Of a DNA stretch of 64,000 nt, positions 1-11,339 are shown one piece after another (positions within the stretch are counted from its first letter, which is position 1; each line of letters starts with the position of its first letter). Position numbers and translations under genes: made by a program. Under the pieces are notes generated by a model. That model ran no database searches, was not told the origin of the DNA, and was given only the letters and a program-made list of their open reading frames with translations. This stretch comes from Xiphophorus maculatus (lineage: Eukaryota > Chordata > Actinopteri > Cyprinodontiformes > Poeciliidae). The DNA is taken from positions 21,780,751 to 21,844,750 of the forward strand of contig NC_036460.1 in NCBI RefSeq assembly GCF_002775205.1. The letters run 5' to 3'.

Positions 1-109
1 CACCGAAAACAAGTAAAAATAAAGACAGAGACACTCAGTGACAAAAAATAAAACAGAAAAGGAGGGGGAGTGAAATTCTGACTTTGTGGTAGAGATATTT
101 CTTTTTTAC

Positions 110-1366
110 CGTAGAAGGCTGAATGAGTGGGCTTGTGTTGACTGTAGTCTTGTTGACTTTTGTCCTGCAAGGTTCATCCAAGGTAGTAATTAAGGTATCT
201 GCTTTTGCTACGGCTTTTTGCTGCACTCCAATGTCAGAGGACTGGAAATCTTCCAATAACTGACCTAAAAAAGAAAACACTTTTAATCATTTACTTTTTT
301 CAACCCTTTATATCCTACCATTATGAAGTGCATGTGCCTGAGCTTTGTTTTTACATTTTTCGATGCTGCAGAGCCATTTTTTGGAGCATTTCAATGATCA
401 ATACATCAGTACAATCCTTATATCCAGATCTTTCACAATTTCTGTTATTAATCCAGAACAACTAAATAAAATGCTAAAAACTGCAAAAAATCACTAAAAC
501 ATTTTATTTGTTTTATAATGTTTTAATTTTAGCTTGTAATATTTATGAAAATGAAATCATCTAATATGCTTTTTGTACCAAGAAATGTCGTACGGATTAA
601 GATTTGCACTTACATAATAGCACAAAATCACATCAGCCAAAGATCATCCCAAGAGCTTTTACTTTTGGCACAGAAGGTCTCCATGTAAAATAGGCAAGGG
701 GCAATTAAAAAATAATTAAGGGGCACAATGTAAAAAGAGTAAATACAAAAAAATGAGCTAGTTACATGGAAATCTAACCCATATATTTCTATTCTGCGTG
801 AGTGCACTTTCACAATTTCAATGATTTTCTTCATACTTTATTGTTATTCTACCAAACAATAACTTTGTGGTGATAAGAAATTTAGATGAGCATAATAGCC
901 CTTTATCTTAACATGGAGTCATGTGCTGCGACTCAGTTAACTTCAGGGTCATTACCCACCCTACTACATTTGTTTAGAAAGCTACTTACAGTTAAAATGA
1001 ATATAATGGTTATTAAAATATGAAAATGCCGATTTCAGGATGGGGGGAGAATGAGCTAGGTTTTGATTTTTTTTAGATTTAAACCTAAAAAATGATCAAT
1101 ATAAGCATACAGCTCTAAAATAGTCGAATAGTGGTTATTAAACTTAGAATGCAAGAAAGTCGAACAATTGGAAAACTCATGAAAGAACCATTACACTGGT
1201 ATATTGTTTCCACGTTTTTGTTAATATTTCCATATTTTTGTTAAAGTTACCATCGTGGTAAACGTGAACTAACAGTCCTTCATAAAAGGAGGTTTTAGGA
1301 GCTGTGCGTACCTATTTTGTCAACGTTGCTCAGAAATCTGTCCAGGTCCTCGGAATTCTCCATCAT
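110..1366 (-). CDS. ttc12: Tetratricopeptide repeat protein 12, 5' end (partial)
   Basis: Two coding exons are visible: 1312-1366 (start codon at 1366, tandem ATGs, 'MMENSEDLDRF') and 110-264. The codon split G|GT joins them in frame, and the next donor follows at 108-109, so the gene continues off the left edge. The joined 52 residues match what I recall of the N-terminus of vertebrate TTC12: 'FLxNVDxIxxLI/L', then 'VQQKAV', then 'CRTxxNKT'. The TPR and armadillo-type repeats lie outside the window. In the family TTC12 is a cytoplasmic axonemal dynein preassembly factor in ciliated cells and sperm. Exon 2 ends in phase 0 after Thr. The first intron is about 1 kb. Identification is by N-terminal similarity only, but the order of conserved blocks is specific. 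Confidence 0.85.
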
Positions 1367-2030
1367 TGTCTTGGACTTTAAACCCTGTTTTTTAATAGGC
1401 TATATTATTAAGTACTATTTTTGCATCGAAGCGGCGAACACACAACTTCAGGTTTTAGCATTGGGTTACCATAGTGACGCGGAGGCGTTTACGGTCATCC
1501 GTTACTTTAGCTCTATCTGTTGTAGCAAACAATTCGTAGTAATGGCTATGAAGATTGAGCAAGCAACATTTTATCATTATTTCTCATAAATAAAAAGATA
1601 ATATGTCAAAAAATATATTTTTATCTTCTATATCGCTGAATGTTTATATAAGACGAACATCATCGAAATCCATTTCTTGTTTTTCTTGTTCTGTACTGCC
1701 ACCTTGTGGTTAAAAGCGCATCATCCATGCAAATTATGAGAACTTGCATTTTGTTTTATTATAAACGGACATTGAGAGTTGCTATTCTATTGATATTTTC
1801 ATCTTCAGCACGCTGTTTTTTTGTTTGTTTGTTTTGTTTTGTTCTCACTGCATAATTGGATACGTTTGCAAAAAAAGTGTGAAAACTTAGGTCTGCTTCT
1901 TTTGAAAGGATATTTATTTCACAAAATTTTCAAATCCAAATTTCTATGTGACATGAATCCAACCAGATTCTAATTTTTAAAAAACATCAATTATTTCAAA
2001 AAAGTTATTCTGAATAACTGAAAAGTTATA

Positions 2031-2056
2031 TTCAGTGTCTAAATTTAGACACTGAA
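2031..2056. repeat. Perfect 26-bp palindrome
   Basis: The 26 bases from 2031 to 2056 equal their own reverse complement with no spacer; the centre is AAATTT. It follows another self-similar stretch (AAGTTATTCTGAATAACT). Likely neutral or produced by template switching; no function is implied. Confidence 0.9.
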
Positions 2057-2537
2057 ACTCAGCTAACTATTTCTTTTCTTTGGTAATTTAAATCTAGTAT
2101 TTATTTATTTACTTGTAGTGCTAAGTGAAAGTTGTAGATATTTTTTGTTTGTTTTAAATTAAAAGTATAATAGTGATTCAAATATCATCACACATAGCTG
2201 CATAATAAATATATTTTTAAAAACGTATAAATGACATAAGGTTTTGTAGTTTACACTGGGTGCACTGAGAGAGGCAGAGGAGCCTGATTTTTTTCCACAG
2301 GTTATCTGTCTCATATCTTGTCGTGAAGTGGTGACAGTTTCAACAAATATGTAAAAGAATATTTTTTGTTAAAGTTACATACTGCAGCTTCCATGTGAAC
2401 TCATGTTTCATCATAAGGTCTCCAGCTCATCATCTGGCAGACAGTCTGATCTCCTCTCCCCTGGAGACTTTCCAAACCAGTTATCAGAAATTCATCAGAA
2501 TAATTATAATGAATAATTGATATTAATAATTATTATT

Positions 2538-2579
2538 AAACTTAGAATAACCTCTATTCTAAGTGGTTATTCTAAGTTT
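2538..2579. repeat. Inverted repeat, 15-bp arms
   Basis: Arms 2538-2552 and 2565-2579 are perfect reverse complements around a 12-base loop that itself repeats part of the arm (ATTCTAAGT). This nested pattern suggests local template-switch duplication. Confidence 0.85.
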
Positions 2580-3111
2580 GTCCACCTGAGAAAGTCTCAA
2601 ATGGATGAGAAGGTATCAGGTGGAGAGTAAGTCACTTAAGTTCACTGACACCTTATTAATTCTTTATGTTGTGTACAGTGACCAGATCTATCAACAGAGT
2701 TTCAACACATTGTGCAATTATGAAAACTTTGTTTAATCTTATCTCTAAAACCGTATCCTGTCCCCCTGAAACCATCCATCCTGAGTTGAAGGAACAGCTG
2801 CGACCAAACTCTTATGGTTATGGTGTTGCCACCAAAATGAATAAGGACCTTCTTGTGTCAAGGACATCCAGAGCTCTTTTTTTTTAGGATACTTTAAGAA
2901 ATTAATAATTACTGTAATCTTTATATCTATGGAAATTTGAAAGAGGTATTGCTTGTGCATCTCGAAGATTCTGCCACGTTCCAGGAAGAGGAACGATGAC
3001 GCATCTTTTATGGCTTAAGCCTTATGGTCAATAGACACAGAGGGTATTAAATAATTTTCTCTCTTAGTATTGATACACGTCCCTTTAGAACACACCCCCA
3101 GGAATCTCATG

Positions 3112-3119
3112 GATAAAAG
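3112..3119 (+). promoter_or_regulatory. TATA-like box of first CD225 gene
   Basis: GATAAAAG lies about 90 bp before the start codon at 3207, a usual distance for a TATA box and short 5' leader. The second CD225 gene has a similar box (GCATAAAAG, about 8062-8070) in the equivalent place. Confidence 0.45.
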
Positions 3120-3206
3120 GATGTGGATCGTGTCCTGCGCCAGCCATCGCATCTAGATATCAACGAACCAACCAGGACAGAGGAACTTACCAAACAGACA
3201 GAAAAA

Positions 3207-3789
3207 ATGGAAACTGGTCAGACTCTCAGAGCGCCAAGTGCTAACTCTGCTGCTCCATCCTACTTTGGATGGTCCATTTTTAACACTGTGGGCTGCTGTG
3301 TGCCTCTTGGGGTTGCTGCTCTTATTTACTCTAACAAGGTAGGAAACTTTTCACTAGAATAACTCTTTAATTTGTTCAGACGTTTTTGCTTTCAAATACA
3401 AAACAAACACAAAAACTATTCTGAATAGCATAACATATGTTGCAGCACAGATTACATTTATTACACCACAGAGTAAACTCATTTCATGGTTGATCCTGTA
3501 TCTCTGTCACATAACCAGTATATGTTATTACAGTTAGACATTATATTACTGTTTACAATTTGCAGATTCAATGTCTTTCAGTGCTAAATCAAATTATTAA
3601 ATTTTTTTTTCAAATGACACTAATTATAGCAATTGTTTCATAAAGGTAACAGAAGCCACTGCTGCTGGAGACACAGTTACTGCTGCTAACGCATCCAGGA
3701 CAGCCAAGATCTTGAACATATCCTCAACTGTCATTACACTAATCATTATCACTGTGGTGACTGTAAATCTTATTATCTTCTTAAGTTGA
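3207..3789 (+). CDS. CD225/dispanin family (IFITM-like) small membrane protein, copy 1
   Basis: Two exons, 3207-3338 and 3646-3789, joined in phase 0 (AAG|gtagga ... ag|GTAACA), giving 91 residues. Exon 1 holds the signature first half of the CD225 domain: 'GWSIFNTVGCCVPLGVAAL' then 'YSNK', with two adjacent Cys as in the palmitoylated Cys of IFITMs. Exon 2 holds 'AGDTVTAANASRTAKILNIS' followed by a hydrophobic C-terminal membrane segment of about 20 residues. The intron position within the domain is that of IFITM and related dispanins. The family includes interferon-induced restriction factors of endosomal membranes and also unrelated-function dispanins. The N-terminus is short (about 20 residues before the domain) and lacks the Pro-rich arm of PRRT types. 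The start was set at 3207 because upstream in-frame sequence lacks an ATG. AATAAA at 3881-3886. Confidence 0.85.
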
Positions 3790-3810
3790 TCAAGAACTGA
3801 TTAACTAGAT

Positions 3811-3847
3811 GGTTATGCTTAGGGTATAGCCTAACCTAAGCATAACC
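3811..3847 (+). repeat. Hairpin in the 3' UTR of CD225 copy 1
   Basis: Perfect 13-bp arms (3811-3823 and 3835-3847) with an 11-base loop lie 21 bp after the stop codon and before the AATAAA at 3881. The transcript could fold into a stem-loop. Confidence 0.8.
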
Positions 3848-3880
3848 TTCCTTCTCTTCTTCACAACCACAGCAAAATGG

Positions 3881-3886
3881 AATAAA
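3881..3886 (+). terminator. Polyadenylation signal, CD225 copy 1
   Basis: AATAAA about 92 bp after the stop codon at 3787-3789. Confidence 0.6.
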
Positions 3887-3989
3887 CAGATGAGTTCAAA
3901 GATTCAAATGTCTGTATGTACTCATTTTAATCATTCATGTGCTTTTTGCTGAATGCGTCTTTGAAACAAACTTCCAGAAAACTGTAATA

Positions 3990-4222
3990 CAGCTGAAACA
4001 CTGACTTTCTTTAAATCTTGACTAAAAACCCACCTGTTTAGGATTGTATTTGAAATGTAATCAATTACAAATGTAATGATGGAACTTTACTTAATGTTGT
4101 GTTTTGATTGTTGATTCTATGTTGCATTGTGTTTCTGTGTTTGATATGATGTAAAGCACTGTGAAATGCCTTGCTGCTGAAATGTGCTATACAAATAAAA
4201 TTTGATTGATTGATTGATTGAC
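3990..4222 (+). repeat. LINE/SINE-type 3' tail
   Basis: Sequence of the form 'TAAAGCACTGTGAAATGCC ... GTGCTATACAAATAAAATTTGATTGATTG' ending in a short tandem TTGA repeat (about 4202-4221). This is the typical 3' end of a common fish retroelement, with its tail microsatellite at the right end. No coding part is present. Confidence 0.6.
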
Positions 4223-5670
4223 AAATCATTAAAACAAGAAAAATATATGTATTATCCAAAAAGCAGAGAAAAATATTGAAGTAAAGCTAGAATTCAGATT
4301 AAATGCATTTTGCAATAAACAATCTCAAAATACATTAAAAAAAACATTAAAAGACCGTATAAAAGACTTCACTGGGATATTAAAATCATCCTGGTTTGAT
4401 TAAACGTATATTTAAGACTCAGTTTAGAGTTCATATACACCTATGGGAATGGGTGTTTTGAGCTTTTTAGAACCCATCCAAACTTTCTCTTTGAAAAAAA
4501 GAATAAAGCATACATAGTTCATATTTTTATAAAAATCAAGTTTCTTTTTTAATTTTCCTACTGGGACTGTTATTTGTGTCCAAATATTATCCATCTCACC
4601 CAAATATTTGCACTCAGATTCAATTAAACTGGTTATTATTAAACAAGAACATGCTGAAACATCAATGGCACTGTCCACAATAAAGGCAGTCCTTTGTTCA
4701 AATTAAGTTAAAACTTGCAGCTCTTAATTTCAAGATTTATAAATTTTTCATTCCTAATACACAAGGTTAAATCATTTTTTTTCTTGCATTAGACAAAACT
4801 CACACCAGGTTAAAACATATGAACTATTGACATAGAGTCACTTGCAGGTCTAAGAATATTGTCTATTTTGAAGGTAAATGTTACTGACAAATAAATAAAA
4901 AGTTAAGTTAATCTATCCACAAAGACTGGAAGTATGTTTGGAGGAGTTAAAGTAACACTTTAACTATTATTGCTTTTGAACCAAAAGAGTGAAATAATAA
5001 AGAATCTTTCATCACTTTAAACTAATCTGTACATAGCTGGACATATTTGGCTATTCTAACAGAACAATAACCTCAAACGCCAATAGAAATCAGCTTTGGA
5101 AAAGAGCCTATAAAGAAAATATGTACAATGTTTAAAAGTTAGATCTGTATTAGACAACCAAATAATTAAAATGACAGCTACCATTTATGACATGAACAAT
5201 CTTCATATTCAGGCAGTATATTGTTAATAGCAACAAAACCTGCATGGCTTCTCTGAAAATTGGTGAAAGAAATTCACAGTAGAGTTGTACTTTGTATATT
5301 TCAGTCTATATTAATAACTTGAGTTTGTATAAATAAGAAAAAAAATCACTTGTTATTGTTCATTTAAATGATCAGTACCCTTAATTACTAGCCTTGTGTA
5401 GTCCACACCAAACATCCCAATACATGCTGATAATGAGAATGTGTACATTTCTGACAGGAATTGTATCTTTACTCTAACTGGCCAATAAAAACAATTAGTA
5501 AACAGTTTTTTTTAATATGTTTGTTCCAACTTAATTAACAAAAACATATTGATATTTGTTATGTAAATAAGTTCTCTTAGTTTTATGATACAAATGGAAA
5601 CAGTACAACTGACATGAGTAACCCTGGTAAAGTGTAATTTAGGTTGATCAAACAAGTAATAAAATGCAAT

Positions 5671-5880
5671 CCTTTCCTAATCCCACTTTATTTTTAAAGC
5701 ACATTTACAAACAGCAGAGTCGAACCAAAGTGCTGTAGAATATGACCGTTAATAAGAAGGAACACAGACGTAGAACACACAGAGCAGAAGACTCCAGAAC
5801 AAAAGCTGTGAGATTGAAAAGGCTATAACAGGTAGAAGTCCAAGAATAAAAAATGCCAGTGGCAAGTAGATAAATGAAAT
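5671..5880 (-). repeat. Retroelement 3' fragment
   Basis: Contains 'ACTTTATTTTTAAAGCACATTTA' type sequence followed by 'CCAAAGTGCTGTAGAATATG', a widespread fish interspersed-repeat signature in reverse orientation. No coding capacity. Confidence 0.45.
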
Positions 5881-6465
5881 TAAGTTCATTACAGGACATA
5901 TCGATCCTGTGTAATTGACCTAGGTTTAAACAATATGATTAGCTGAATAAAAGTGAAATACCTGTGAGGAACTGTTTTTGCCTTTCAGAAATATATTCAT
6001 GTTAGTATGAGACATTTGGTTGTGATTTTACATTCAGCCAAATGAAGTGTAACAATCACTATCATTAAACTGTATATAATCTTTAGCTTGTTGGGTTTAC
6101 AAAATTAGCTCAAACTGAAATGTGGATGAAGTCAACAAAGAGTCCTCTAGCATCTTCAGTGGGATTTCCTGTTCCTGAAGCCAAACAAGGTAACATTGTC
6201 TAACATAAACCACATCATGCAGGAATCACTTGTGGAGACTGAGGCCCTGTTTACATGACAATGATCCGATGAAAATTAATTTTTTGTTTCGTTTCTGTTA
6301 ACACATTTACATGAAAACGTTCTAGTTACAATCTTTGTTTACACAATAACGGTACACATCAAAAAGGTGTAATGCTCTCGCCACGCCACTAGTCGGTGCT
6401 AGGTTCTAAACTAACTAAGTGCGCATGTGTTTTAAAAAAATAAAATTCGCGTTTCCCCATCAGAT

Positions 6466-6590
6466 AATATACAAGAGGTAATCAGGGAACACGAGCTGGG
6501 AGCAATCAGGACAGACAAGACGACACAGAAACTAACTACATTAGTTTGCACTAATCCACAGTTTTTAAGCCTGGAGCTGAGGGCTAAAGG
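6466..6590 (-). repeat. Partial LTR fragment related to those at 23.4 and 45.6 kb
   Basis: The phrase 'GGTAATCAGGGAACACGAGCTGGGAGCAATCAGGAC' is shared, with changes, with the LTR at 45592-45940. Only an internal part is present and no ends are visible. Confidence 0.5.
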
Positions 6591-8155
6591 GGGCCAGACA
6601 AGGCACATGTGTTTATTCTGGACTTCAATAGCAAAAATGTCTCCACCTGCTTTTTGAAAGAGTCAATAGTTTCAGTACAGTGCAAGGACAACAGAAGAGA
6701 GCTGCCTGAAATACCAGAACCAAGTGTGTGGGGTTACCAACTGATTGTGACCATTTGACCTTAGTGCATAGGAAGAATGGAGTTTCAGCATATCAGCAAT
6801 ATTTTTGAGGGATTGTTTAAGTAGGCCCACAAGCGTGAAGACTACAATTTTAAAATTAATTCTGAAATTTACTGGAATCCATGGAAAAGAAGCCAACATT
6901 CAAATAATATCCAATCTTCTACTGGTAAAAGTTTTGCTGCAGCATTTTGCATGGTCTGAAGGTGATCCAAAGCTGATTAAAACAGCATATGGAAAAATTA
7001 AGAGATAAAACCATTGACAATCATCTCAAGTTCTGCTTTTGACAGGCAGAACTTGAACTCGCTCTGACATCGAACTAGCACAAAGGACACTCAAATTTCT
7101 GAAATTTGGTTTATCAGAAAAGCCTAAAAAGTTGACATTTGAAATCACTTCCCATCACCACTCTCCAGCAATCTTGGGATTTGTTTTGAGTCCACCCGAT
7201 CCTTTGATTACCATATCAACCATCACAACAACATGCTAAAAGTTCAGAAAATAGACTTTGGCTCATCAGCCATTCAGCAGTTTTCCACATAACATAGCCA
7301 ATAAGATAATGATCGCATGTTTCTATTACAGTGCCCAGAAAATGTATTCAGTTTTTTGACAAACATGTTCTGCACCCTGTGGGAGATCAATTCACACCTC
7401 CACCCACAGGAGAGACTGAGCAGCACTGCTTTAGCCACAGCAAAGAGAGTTTAAGTAGGGCAATGTGTGAGTAACACAGACCTGTGCATTTACTCTAAGT
7501 AAGGACAGTTATTTATGGCATTTTTCTGTTTTTTGAGTGTTTCATCCTGACTACATGTTGAGGGATGAAGTACTTATCAAATAAAGAAAATTCTAATTGT
7601 AACGTAAAAAGGTGAACATTTAGCTATTTCTTTACTACGCTGGATGAAAATATAGTTTGTGGGACATTTTTAGAAACTGAACGGGTTGTGGTGGAATTTT
7701 TGTATTGACAGCCCATAAGACAACAGTATCCCTTAAATTTAAAATATGCTTTTCTAGCAGAGATGTTTTGAAGATGGTGCTTAAAAGATGTGTCAAATAT
7801 TGATTATTGATACTGGGCAATAAAAAAACAGCATGGTTAAGTAATGTTGATACTGAGTAAAACATTTTAAATGGATTTTAATCATTTAGGAACTCTAAAT
7901 GTTGCAAATTACTTTCCAAAAGGCATTGAAGTTGTCAGGGGGTGTGTGTATTTTAGAGCTTTCCTCCACATCTGCTACCATACGGAGGGGTGCGGGGGGG
8001 GGGGGGTGTCTTGTCACATAACCAAAGTAAGTTCCTGTTCTTATTTAACCACACCCATAAAGCATAAAAGCACCAGCACCACCTCCTCAAATGACAGATT
8101 TAAAATATAAGCCAATATATCACACCTGCAGAATCCACTGAAAGGCCAAGCAATC

Positions 8156-8731
8156 ATGCCAGAATCTCAGACCAGTGTTGCCCCAACCTACCGTGGTTGG
8201 TCTATTTTCAACATTATATGCTGCTGTTGGCCTCTTGGAGCTTGTGCACTATATTACTCCGGTAAGGTAGGTAATCCTTCAACAGCATCAAAATGAATGT
8301 TGCTCAAACCTTTGTCCTTTTTACCTCTACCTTTAAGACAATTATTTACATCTTATGTAATATCTTTTAAATTATATGTTTCTCACTGATGATGGAACGT
8401 CTCCTTTATTGTAGTCATAAGTCATACAGTTTATATGAATGCCAATGCATTGATGATTTTGTATCTAAATGTGACACGACTGGTGCAAATAGCAAAGATT
8501 TCACATTATTTTTTATCTCCTCTTCATTGATGCAATTATCCATGAATATGTAAGTGATTGTAATCACTGTTGATTCCTAAGGTAAAAACTGCAAATGAAG
8601 CTGGAGACACCGTTGCAGCTCAGGACGCATCAAAAACGGCAATGACCCTGAATATCATCGCCCTCATCTGTGGACTTATTCTCATCCCTATCGTCCTCTA
8701 TTACCAATTCCAAAATCTGAAGCATCACTAA
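8156..8731 (+). CDS. CD225/dispanin family (IFITM-like) small membrane protein, copy 2
   Basis: Exons 8156-8266 and 8582-8731, joined in phase 0 at the same place as copy 1 (GGT AAG|gtaggt ... ag|GTAAAA), give 86 residues. The CD225 half-domain reads '[20 protein letters not shown]' then 'YYSGK', with three adjacent Cys. Exon 2 reads '[19 protein letters not shown]', a hydrophobic segment, then a short polar tail '[10 protein letters not shown]'. The first membrane-associated helix and the NIxALI membrane span are both present, so the protein looks intact. The N-terminus is only about 13 residues. It is a tandem paralogue of copy 1, about 4.4 kb downstream and in the same orientation. Function within the family (antiviral or otherwise) cannot be decided from sequence. 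AATAAA at 8932-8937. Confidence 0.87.
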
Positions 8732-8931
8732 CTTGTCACTGCAAATGTCTTCCTCTCCTCCACCGGCAGTTGAAAGCAACATACGTAAATGACTGATCTT
8801 ATCTACATCTGTCAACCTGAATGCTGTCAAAAATATTCTTTGGTACATTGTTTCACCCTCAATTGTAAAATCATTTAAAGTTTGTTAACACAGAAAACAG
8901 CATCGTTTAACTTTGTTCGGTGCTGGTTAAA

Positions 8932-8937
8932 AATAAA
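8932..8937 (+). terminator. Polyadenylation signal, CD225 copy 2
   Basis: AATAAA about 200 bp after the stop codon at 8729-8731. Confidence 0.5.
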
Positions 8938-9474
8938 GAAAACTTGAAACGGCGTTGAGTTGTGCAACTTTTGTTTTCAGGGTTCTCTGTCAAACTTGGG
9001 TTATTAGCAAAAATCAGCTGAAATAAAACCGGGATTCAAGCAGTAAATAAATATACACAGTTCCTCCAAAATGCATTTTCCTTCTTGAAGATTTGTTAAT
9101 TTCTTTGTTGTCAAATTTAAATTTTTCAAATAATCAAACTAACTGTAATATGAGACAGGAAAAATCTGAGTGAACAAATAAATGAGTTTTTAAAAATGTT
9201 TTTATTTAAAAGGAGAAAAAAACAGTCAAAATAAACCTGATAAATTGTGAATAAATTGTGAAGCTGATTTCCATCTTGAACACATGCCCATGTTTTTTTT
9301 TTAAACAAGCCACTAGAACAAATAACTTGAATAGTACCTGTTTGACAAAATAAAAATAAGCTAAAATACCTTACGAAGCAGCGCATCTTGGCCAAATTCA
9401 GAGAAATTACTGTGGAACAATGTCTTCCAGCCAGGATTAAATTCCAAAACATTACAGGACTTTCATTTTAACAG

Positions 9475-9591
9475 AACGGCACCGGAAACTCAGCTGAAGT
9501 GGAGGATGTATCAGAAACAGCCAAGAAACTAAACTTCCCCCGCTTCTTACCTTCTTTACTCACAAGCCTGGCAACAGCAGAATTACTATAG
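9475..9591 (+). pseudogene. Diverged third CD225 second exon (remnant or unpaired exon)
   Basis: A canonical acceptor (TTTTAACAG, ending 9474) is followed by 38 open codons and a TAG. The peptide contains 'GNSAEVEDVSETAKKLN', which lines up with '[21 protein letters not shown]' of copy 2. The hydrophobic segment that should follow is degraded ('FPRFLPSLLTSLATAELL'). No partner first exon with the 'GWSIFN' block is visible between copy 2 and this exon. AATAAA follows directly at about 9592. Best read as a decayed third tandem copy; an alternative 3' exon of copy 2 would need phase 0, which fits, so that cannot be excluded. Confidence 0.55.
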
Positions 9592-9599
9592 AATAAATT

Positions 9600-10550
9600 A
9601 GTGGAGTGGCCTCTATTTATTTATTTTTACATAATTCACAATATCGGTGAAGGAGGTGGAGTGGATTCCATTTTTTACAGATTTATTGAGCAGTGTTAGA
9701 ATTACAGTTCAACTCTCAGGTTTTTCCATATCAATGTAAAACAAGAATAACTTGTTCTGTACATTCCAACTTTATTACTTACATACAGTATATATTAACC
9801 GTGTTTAACACATTCCTTTCATTACAGCATTGCATTTAAATGTGTATTACAAACAGCTTCTCTGGGTCGAGTTCCTCACACTCTGAGAACTGAAGCGTGT
9901 TCTCCTAACCCACACATTAGAAGTAAAATAAATAAATGTACTTAATCTTGTCAAACATTCAGCAACATTCAGCAGTTTTGCAGTGTAAAATAAGGGTAAT
10001 AATATATACTTCTAAATAATATACAAACATGGAAAATGTATACGTCAGTCTGTGAGGTGTTGATTCATACTTCCTCCCACAAGAGTTACAGAGAAGCAAG
10101 GAAAAAAAATTTTTTAACCACAACTAAGAAGATTTAAGTAGAGCAAAGTTAGTGTGAAAAAAATGACTCTTGCATTTGCTTTCAGAAATATACAGTATTC
10201 AACATTGGCTCACTATTACTGCCATACTATGAGTTTTTATTTGGATCTCCAAACAAATACATGAGCCTTGTTAAAAATAAATTGTGGACTTTTTGTCCTA
10301 TTTTTTTGTTCTGTTGATTTAGCTGAATATAACAATATCTTTTAAAGTATATTGTAGATTTTCTAACAGGAAGCATTTTCTATGTTTGAGCAAACATAAT
10401 GCGTTTCTATTATTATAAATGACAAATATCAAGATTCAAGGTCAGATTTTGATTTAAGTGACCGACACATGATGCTAAGTATAAAACTAGACAAAGAAAT
10501 GTGATTACAGAGTAAAATTGGTGCTATGAGTTACAAGTTAGAAGAAGGGT
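9600..10550. other. Intergenic region, no gene seen
   Basis: AT-rich sequence between the CD225 cluster and the SINE at 10.56 kb. No exon-like segment or recognisable repeat. Confidence 0.5.
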
Positions 10551-10556
10551 ATCAAA

Positions 10557-10905
10557 ACTATCCATCCATTTTCTAACACCCTCGTCCTAAGTGGGGTCGT
10601 AAGGAGTGCTGGTGCCTATCTCCAGCGAACGTTTTGGGCGAAAGGCGGGGTCACCCTGGACAGGTCGCCAGTCTGTCGCAGGGCAACACAGAGACAGATA
10701 GGGAAAAACAACCATGCACACACACACACTCACACCTAGGGAGAATTTTTAGAAACCAATTAAAAGCTGGAGTACCCGGAGAGAACCCATGCATGCACAG
10801 GAAGAACATGCAAACACCATGCAGAAAGAACCCAGGCTGGGAATCAAACCCAGGACCTTCTTCCTGCAAGGCAACAGTGCTACCAACTGCGCCACTGTGC
10901 AGCCT
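10557..10905 (-). mobile_element. tRNA-derived SINE
   Basis: On the minus strand the head carries a polymerase III A box (TGGCGCAGTTGG) and a B box (GGTTTGATTCC) in tRNA-like spacing. The body contains 'CCAGGGTGACCCCGCCTTTCGCCC'-type sequence in reverse, and the far end reads ATCCATCCATTTTCTAACAC on the plus strand. This is a very common teleost interspersed repeat. It lies just beyond the 3' end of the large minus-strand gene. A shorter, worn relative is at about 16590-16680. Confidence 0.8.
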
Positions 10906-11220
10906 GGTACCTAAAACAAATAAAATGCAAAGAAAAAAAGTCCAGCAAAATTGTCATTTTGGTCTGGCTGCTTTTTATTCACTTGAATTGAGGATCCTGC
11001 CTTTCAGAACCAAGTATGCGTTTTTTTGTTGTTTTTTTTTATCTTAAAAGCTTAGGTTCCTGGTTGCACAAAAGAGAAGAAATTATATAATCATTGACAT
11101 AAATTTTAATTTAATGTGTTAAACTTTTAAATGTAGTTTGGGGGTGGGGGAGTCATTTTTACACAAAACTCAAAACCTGAAAGTTTTGAGTTTTATCTGA
11201 TAGTGATAGGAATCAAACCT

Positions 11221-11226
11221 TTTATT
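11221..11226 (-). terminator. Polyadenylation signal of the large gene
   Basis: AATAAA on the minus strand, about 115 bp beyond the stop codon at 11340-11342. Confidence 0.5.
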
Positions 11227-11339
11227 TTGTTCATATGGCCTCCATCTGAACTCATCTGTTGATTCTTACTTTTATCAGCATGATCTCTTAACGTAATGTA
11301 GGGTCTATACAAGAATATTTGATAATGATGGTTGTTGGT

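Larger units (their letters stand above)
1367..3100. other. Intergenic region between ttc12 and the CD225 genes
   Basis: AT-rich sequence with no supported gene. It separates the divergent ttc12 (minus) and the first CD225 gene (plus), so the ttc12 promoter should lie just right of 1366. It contains a perfect 26-bp palindrome at 2031-2056 and a 15-bp-arm hairpin at 2538-2579. Open frames here are short and low in complexity. Confidence 0.6.
4223..8040. other. Intergenic region between the CD225 copies
   Basis: AT-rich and without a supported gene. Two repeat remnants are annotated separately (5671-5880 and 6466-6590). There is a short hairpin at about 7029-7058 (10-bp arms, CAAGTTCTGC) and a G-run at about 7992-8008. 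Open frames in this stretch have no recognisable content. Confidence 0.5.

Noticed and set aside
2945-2962. Possible interferon response element (GGAAATTTGAAAG) upstream of CD225 copy 1
   Set aside because: The two GAAA-type cores are three bases apart instead of two, and the 3' part of the consensus is absent, so it was not called.
10840-10905. tRNA-like A and B boxes on the minus strand
   Set aside because: They belong to the SINE head; the sequence does not fold as a complete tRNA with acceptor stem and CCA-end context.
10634-11047. 137-codon ORF on the plus strand
   Set aside because: It lies inside the tRNA-derived SINE and reads low-complexity repeat text; not a gene.
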